Shown here piece by piece: positions 16,385 to 18,445 of a stretch of 18,445 nt of DNA. The position numbers were made by a program, and so were the translations under genes. This stretch comes from Desulfobulbaceae bacterium UBA2276 (GTDB taxonomy: Bacteria > Desulfobacterota > Desulfobulbia > Desulfobulbales > Desulfocapsaceae). Position 1 is the first letter of the stretch; every line of letters begins with the position of its first letter. The stretch covers positions 1 through 18,445 of the forward strand of contig DDWW01000037.1 of assembly GCA_002347085.1 (NCBI GenBank). Reading direction: 5' to 3'. The notes beneath the pieces were generated by a model, which worked only from the letters and a program-made list of their open reading frames with translations, was not told where the DNA came from and did not search any database.

Positions 16385-16413
16385 TCAATACCTGCAATCA
16401 CCATCTTTGTCAA
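16385..16413 (-). promoter_or_regulatory. Candidate promoter of the cobalamin operon
   Basis: On the minus strand a perfect -35 TTGACA (16413-16408) is followed by a 17-nt spacer and a weak -10 TATTGA (16390-16385). Transcription would start near 16378, just before the 5' end of the riboswitch, which supports the call. Another TTGACA lies 11 bp upstream (16424-16419). Confidence 0.5.
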
Positions 16414-16457
16414 TATGTTGTCAAGATCACAGGCGAATGCCGCACGTTAAAAGCACA

Positions 16458-16497
16458 TTAAAGTTGAAAAATAAATGGTATCTATAATGGTATTTAT
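16458..16497 (+). promoter_or_regulatory. Candidate lemA promoter with 12-bp tandem repeat
   Basis: A perfect -10 TATAAT stands at 16483-16488. The best -35 is TTAAAG (16458-16463) at a 19-nt spacer. TTGAAA (16464-16469) is closer to consensus but only 13 nt away. Two near-identical 12-bp units, AATGGTATCTAT (16474-16485) and AATGGTATTTAT (16486-16497), run through the -10 and could be a regulator site. Confidence 0.4.
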
Positions 16498-16565
16498 GGT
16501 AGCGTTCTTTGAGCTTTAACTTTTCTTTCCTTTCTCTCTCATTCCTTCAGGAGGTTTTTTTTATC

Positions 16566-17162
16566 ATGAAACAGCTCATAAAACAGATCATGAATTTAGG
16601 CGCCCTGCTCCTTGTTACCCTTCTTCTTTGCAGTTGCGGCTATAACTCACTGCAAACCAAGGAAGAAACAGTCTTCAAGGCCTGGTCGGATATCGAGTCC
16701 ACCCTGCAACGACGCGCCGACCTGATCCCCAATCTGGTGGCCACGGTCAAGGGCTATGCCCAGCATGAACAAGAGACCCTGCAACTGGTCATCGAGGCCA
16801 GGGCCAAGGCGACCTCAATCCAGCTTTCCCCCGCCGATCTCAGCAATCCGGAGGCCATGCAGCAACTTCAGGCCAGCCAGGGCGCACTTTCGTCGGCCCT
16901 GTCCCGCCTGATGGTGGTGGTCGAAAAATATCCTGACCTCAAAGCCAATCAGGGTTTTCTTGACCTCCAAAATCAGCTTGAAGGAACAGAAAACCGGATC
17001 AATGTGGCCCGTCAGCGTTACAATGAGACCGTGGAGATGTTCAATGGTTCCATCAGAAAATTCCCTGAAAGCCTGACTAATAAATTTCTGCTCCATCTGA
17101 CAAAAAAAGAATACTTCAAGGCAGATGAAGCGGCCAAGGTCGTCCCCAAGGTTACCTTTTAA
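16566..17162 (+). CDS. lemA: LemA family lipoprotein
   Basis: A 198-residue protein. The N terminus is KQLIKQIMNLGALLLVTLLLCSC with a lipobox-like LCSC, lipidated cysteine predicted at C24, so it should be anchored in a membrane facing the periplasm. The LemA hallmark AWSDIESTLQRRADLIPNLV (39-58) continues into VKGYAQHE, and the rest is the long helical bundle with ENRINVARQRYNETVEMFN. LemA's exact function is unknown. It usually sits next to TPM-domain proteins, as here. The ATG at 16566 follows AGGAGG by 11 nt. An in-frame ATG at 16509 would add 19 residues ahead of the signal sequence and lacks a site. The next gene begins 4 nt after its stop. Confidence 0.93.
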   Translation: MKQLIKQIMNLGALLLVTLLLCSCGYNSLQTKEETVFKAWSDIESTLQRRADLIPNLVATVKGYAQHEQETLQLVIEARAKATSIQLSPADLSNPEAMQQLQASQGALSSALSRLMVVVEKYPDLKANQGFLDLQNQLEGTENRINVARQRYNETVEMFNGSIRKFPESLTNKFLLHLTKKEYFKADEAAKVVPKVTF

Positions 17163-17166
17163 CGCC

Positions 17167-18051
17167 ATGCGTAACATTCTCTTGAAAAAAAGGTTTTTCG
17201 GACTGTTTCTCGCCCTGACATTGATCTTCCTTTCTTCAGGGTGGGCCTTGGCCCTGAAAGTCCCGACACTCAAAGGCCGGGTCAACGATTATGCCGGAAT
17301 TCTCTCCCCGGCCACGACGCAGCAGCTTGAAACGATGTTGCAGGATTTTGAGACGACGGACTCAACCCAGATAGTATTGCTGACGATTCCTTCTTTAGAA
17401 GGCGACTCACTGGAAAACTTTTCCCTGCGGGTGGTGGAGGCCTGGAAAATAGGCCAGACCAAGCTCGATAACGGCGCCCTGCTCCTGATCTCCAAAAATG
17501 ATCGCAAACTGCGCATTGAGGTCGGCTATGGCCTGGAGGGAAAATTAACAGATCTGACCTCCGGCCGTATTATTCGTGAGGTCATCACCCCCAGATTCAA
17601 AGAAGGAAACTTTGATCAGGGGGTAAGCGATGGCCTGTCCGCCATGATGGCTTCGGTGAAAGGCGAGTTCGTGGCACCCGCCAACAGCCAAAAACAGAAC
17701 AAGGGCGTTGACCCCGGCGCCATTTTCATCTTTATCCTGATCCTCTTCTCGGTTCTGGGCCGAGTACTGGCCCGCATCCCATTCCTGGCGGCCAGTGTCG
17801 GGGCGGTTCTCTTCCCTGTTTTTGGCGCACTGGCTCTGGGCCTTGGCGGTCTGTGGCTCTTGGCCCTGACGCTACCTGGTTTTATCTTCGGCCTGATTGC
17901 GGCCCGCATGGCCAATGCGACGGGAGGAGGATTTTCCGGAAGACACGGAGGCGGAATCGGAGGTTTTGGCGGAGGTTTCTCCGGGGGATCAGGGGGATTC
18001 AGCGGGGGTGGCGGCAGTTTTGGCGGCGGTGGATCGTCAGGAAGCTGGTAA
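17167..18051 (+). CDS. TPM-domain protein (YgcG-like) with Gly-rich tail
   Basis: A 294-residue secreted/membrane protein. The signal segment FFGLFLALTLIFLSSGWALA (10-29) is followed by the TPM domain (about 33-170) with VNDYAGILSP (39-48), DNGALLLISKNDRKLRIEVGYGLEG (101-125) and ITPRFKEGNFDQGV (140-153). Two or more TM helices follow (about 183-247), then a Gly/Ser-rich tail (252-294) ending GGGGSSGSW, typical for the family. TPM proteins have been linked to photosystem II repair and acid phosphatase activity in plants, and their bacterial role is unclear. The start at 17167 is 4 nt after lemA, probably coupled. An earlier frame at 17125 would overlap lemA. Confidence 0.92.
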   Translation: MRNILLKKRFFGLFLALTLIFLSSGWALALKVPTLKGRVNDYAGILSPATTQQLETMLQDFETTDSTQIVLLTIPSLEGDSLENFSLRVVEAWKIGQTKLDNGALLLISKNDRKLRIEVGYGLEGKLTDLTSGRIIREVITPRFKEGNFDQGVSDGLSAMMASVKGEFVAPANSQKQNKGVDPGAIFIFILILFSVLGRVLARIPFLAASVGAVLFPVFGALALGLGGLWLLALTLPGFIFGLIAARMANATGGGFSGRHGGGIGGFGGGFSGGSGGFSGGGGSFGGGGSSGSW

Positions 18052-18104
18052 AAGAATACTGTCACCTGAATCCTGCAGGGTGGAAAACAACGATAGAGTC
18101 GAAG

Positions 18105-18445
18105 ATGCAGACAACTATGAATTCATTAGCACAACAATTTCTTACCGAGGCCGAACAAAAAAAAATCTCGGCACTCGTTCAGCAGATGGAGCAGCAGACC
18201 TCGGGCGAGATAGTCCCCATGGTGGTCTCGGCCAGTCACTCCTATCCCACCGCCATGATTTGCGGGGCATCGGTATTGGCCTTTCCCCTTGCCCTGCTCC
18301 TTATGCCAGTGCTCGGTGGTCTTTTCTGGCTGGGTTCCCAGAATGTGTGGATTTTTATTGCCCTCTTCATGGTATCTTACGGGATATTTTACAAACTTGT
18401 CCAACGCTTTGTCTGGTTAAAACGACCGTTTCTCTCTCGGCGCCA
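18105..18445 (+). CDS. Second TPM-domain membrane protein, 3' end outside window
   Basis: An open frame running to the window end with no stop, 113 codons visible. It begins MQTTMNSLAQQF, then FLTEAEQKKISALVQQMEQ and TSGEIVPMVVSASHSY, the opening of a TPM domain. Two hydrophobic segments follow (about 52-75 and 84-99), as in a subset of TPM proteins where a TM hairpin interrupts the domain. A second in-frame ATG is at 18117, and neither has a strong ribosome site. It lies 53 nt after the first TPM gene, so lemA and two TPM genes form one probable operon. Expected full length is about 200-250 residues. Confidence 0.82.
   Translation, partial: MQTTMNSLAQQFLTEAEQKKISALVQQMEQQTSGEIVPMVVSASHSYPTAMICGASVLAFPLALLLMPVLGGLFWLGSQNVWIFIALFMVSYGIFYKLVQRFVWLKRPFLSRR

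Noticed and set aside
17616..18065. Proline-rich minus-strand frame of 149 codons
   Set aside because: The proline runs are just the complement of the Gly-rich tail of the TPM protein.
1..18445. CRISPR arrays, tRNA/rRNA genes, intact insertion sequences
   Set aside because: No regularly spaced repeats, no tRNA-like cloverleaf and no transposase frame were recognised on either strand.

Overview
The window looks like chromosomal DNA of a Gram-negative, anaerobic, sulfate-reducer-like bacterium. I favour Desulfobacterota, possibly the Desulfobulbales. This is inferred from an exported CbiK-type cobaltochelatase beside a FecCD/BtuF-type ABC importer and cbiL, and from the abundance of large membrane-bound c-di-GMP enzymes. 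No 16S, tRNA or phage gene is present to confirm it.

Layout. Positions 1-2422 (+) hold housekeeping genes: the 3' end of a topoisomerase III-like gene, rsfS (ribosome silencing factor) and thrC (threonine synthase). Positions 2432-3652 (-) hold a two-gene unit of unknown function: a secreted protein with four cysteines in its mature part, then a 54-residue small ORF, closed by a strong minus-strand terminator. Positions 3827-5857 (-) encode a dCache-HAMP-PAS-GGDEF diguanylate cyclase. Positions 6020-7970 (-) encode YjdF (membrane), YchJ (two SEC-C motifs) and a YkgJ-type cysteine-cluster protein. Positions 8325-11078 (-) encode a 917-residue sensor-PAS-GGDEF-EAL protein with both catalytic domains apparently intact.

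The most coherent system is at 11455-16413 (-). A promoter and a cobalamin riboswitch with a terminator-type expression platform lead into cbiK (with signal peptide), an ABC permease, an ATPase, a periplasmic binding protein and cbiL. The genes are tightly packed, some overlapping by 4 nt. Together they look like a B12-repressed unit that combines import (of cobalt chelates, corrinoids or another tetrapyrrole) with two steps of anaerobic corrin synthesis. A chelatase that appears to sit outside the cytoplasm is the unusual part.

Diverging from the riboswitch, positions 16566-18445 (+) hold a LemA lipoprotein, a secreted/membrane TPM-domain protein with a Gly-rich tail, and a second TPM-domain protein cut by the window end. 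Two stretches of more than 300 bases lack genes: 7971-8324 and 11082-11454. Non-coding DNA also fills 16022-16565, where the riboswitch and the divergent promoters lie.
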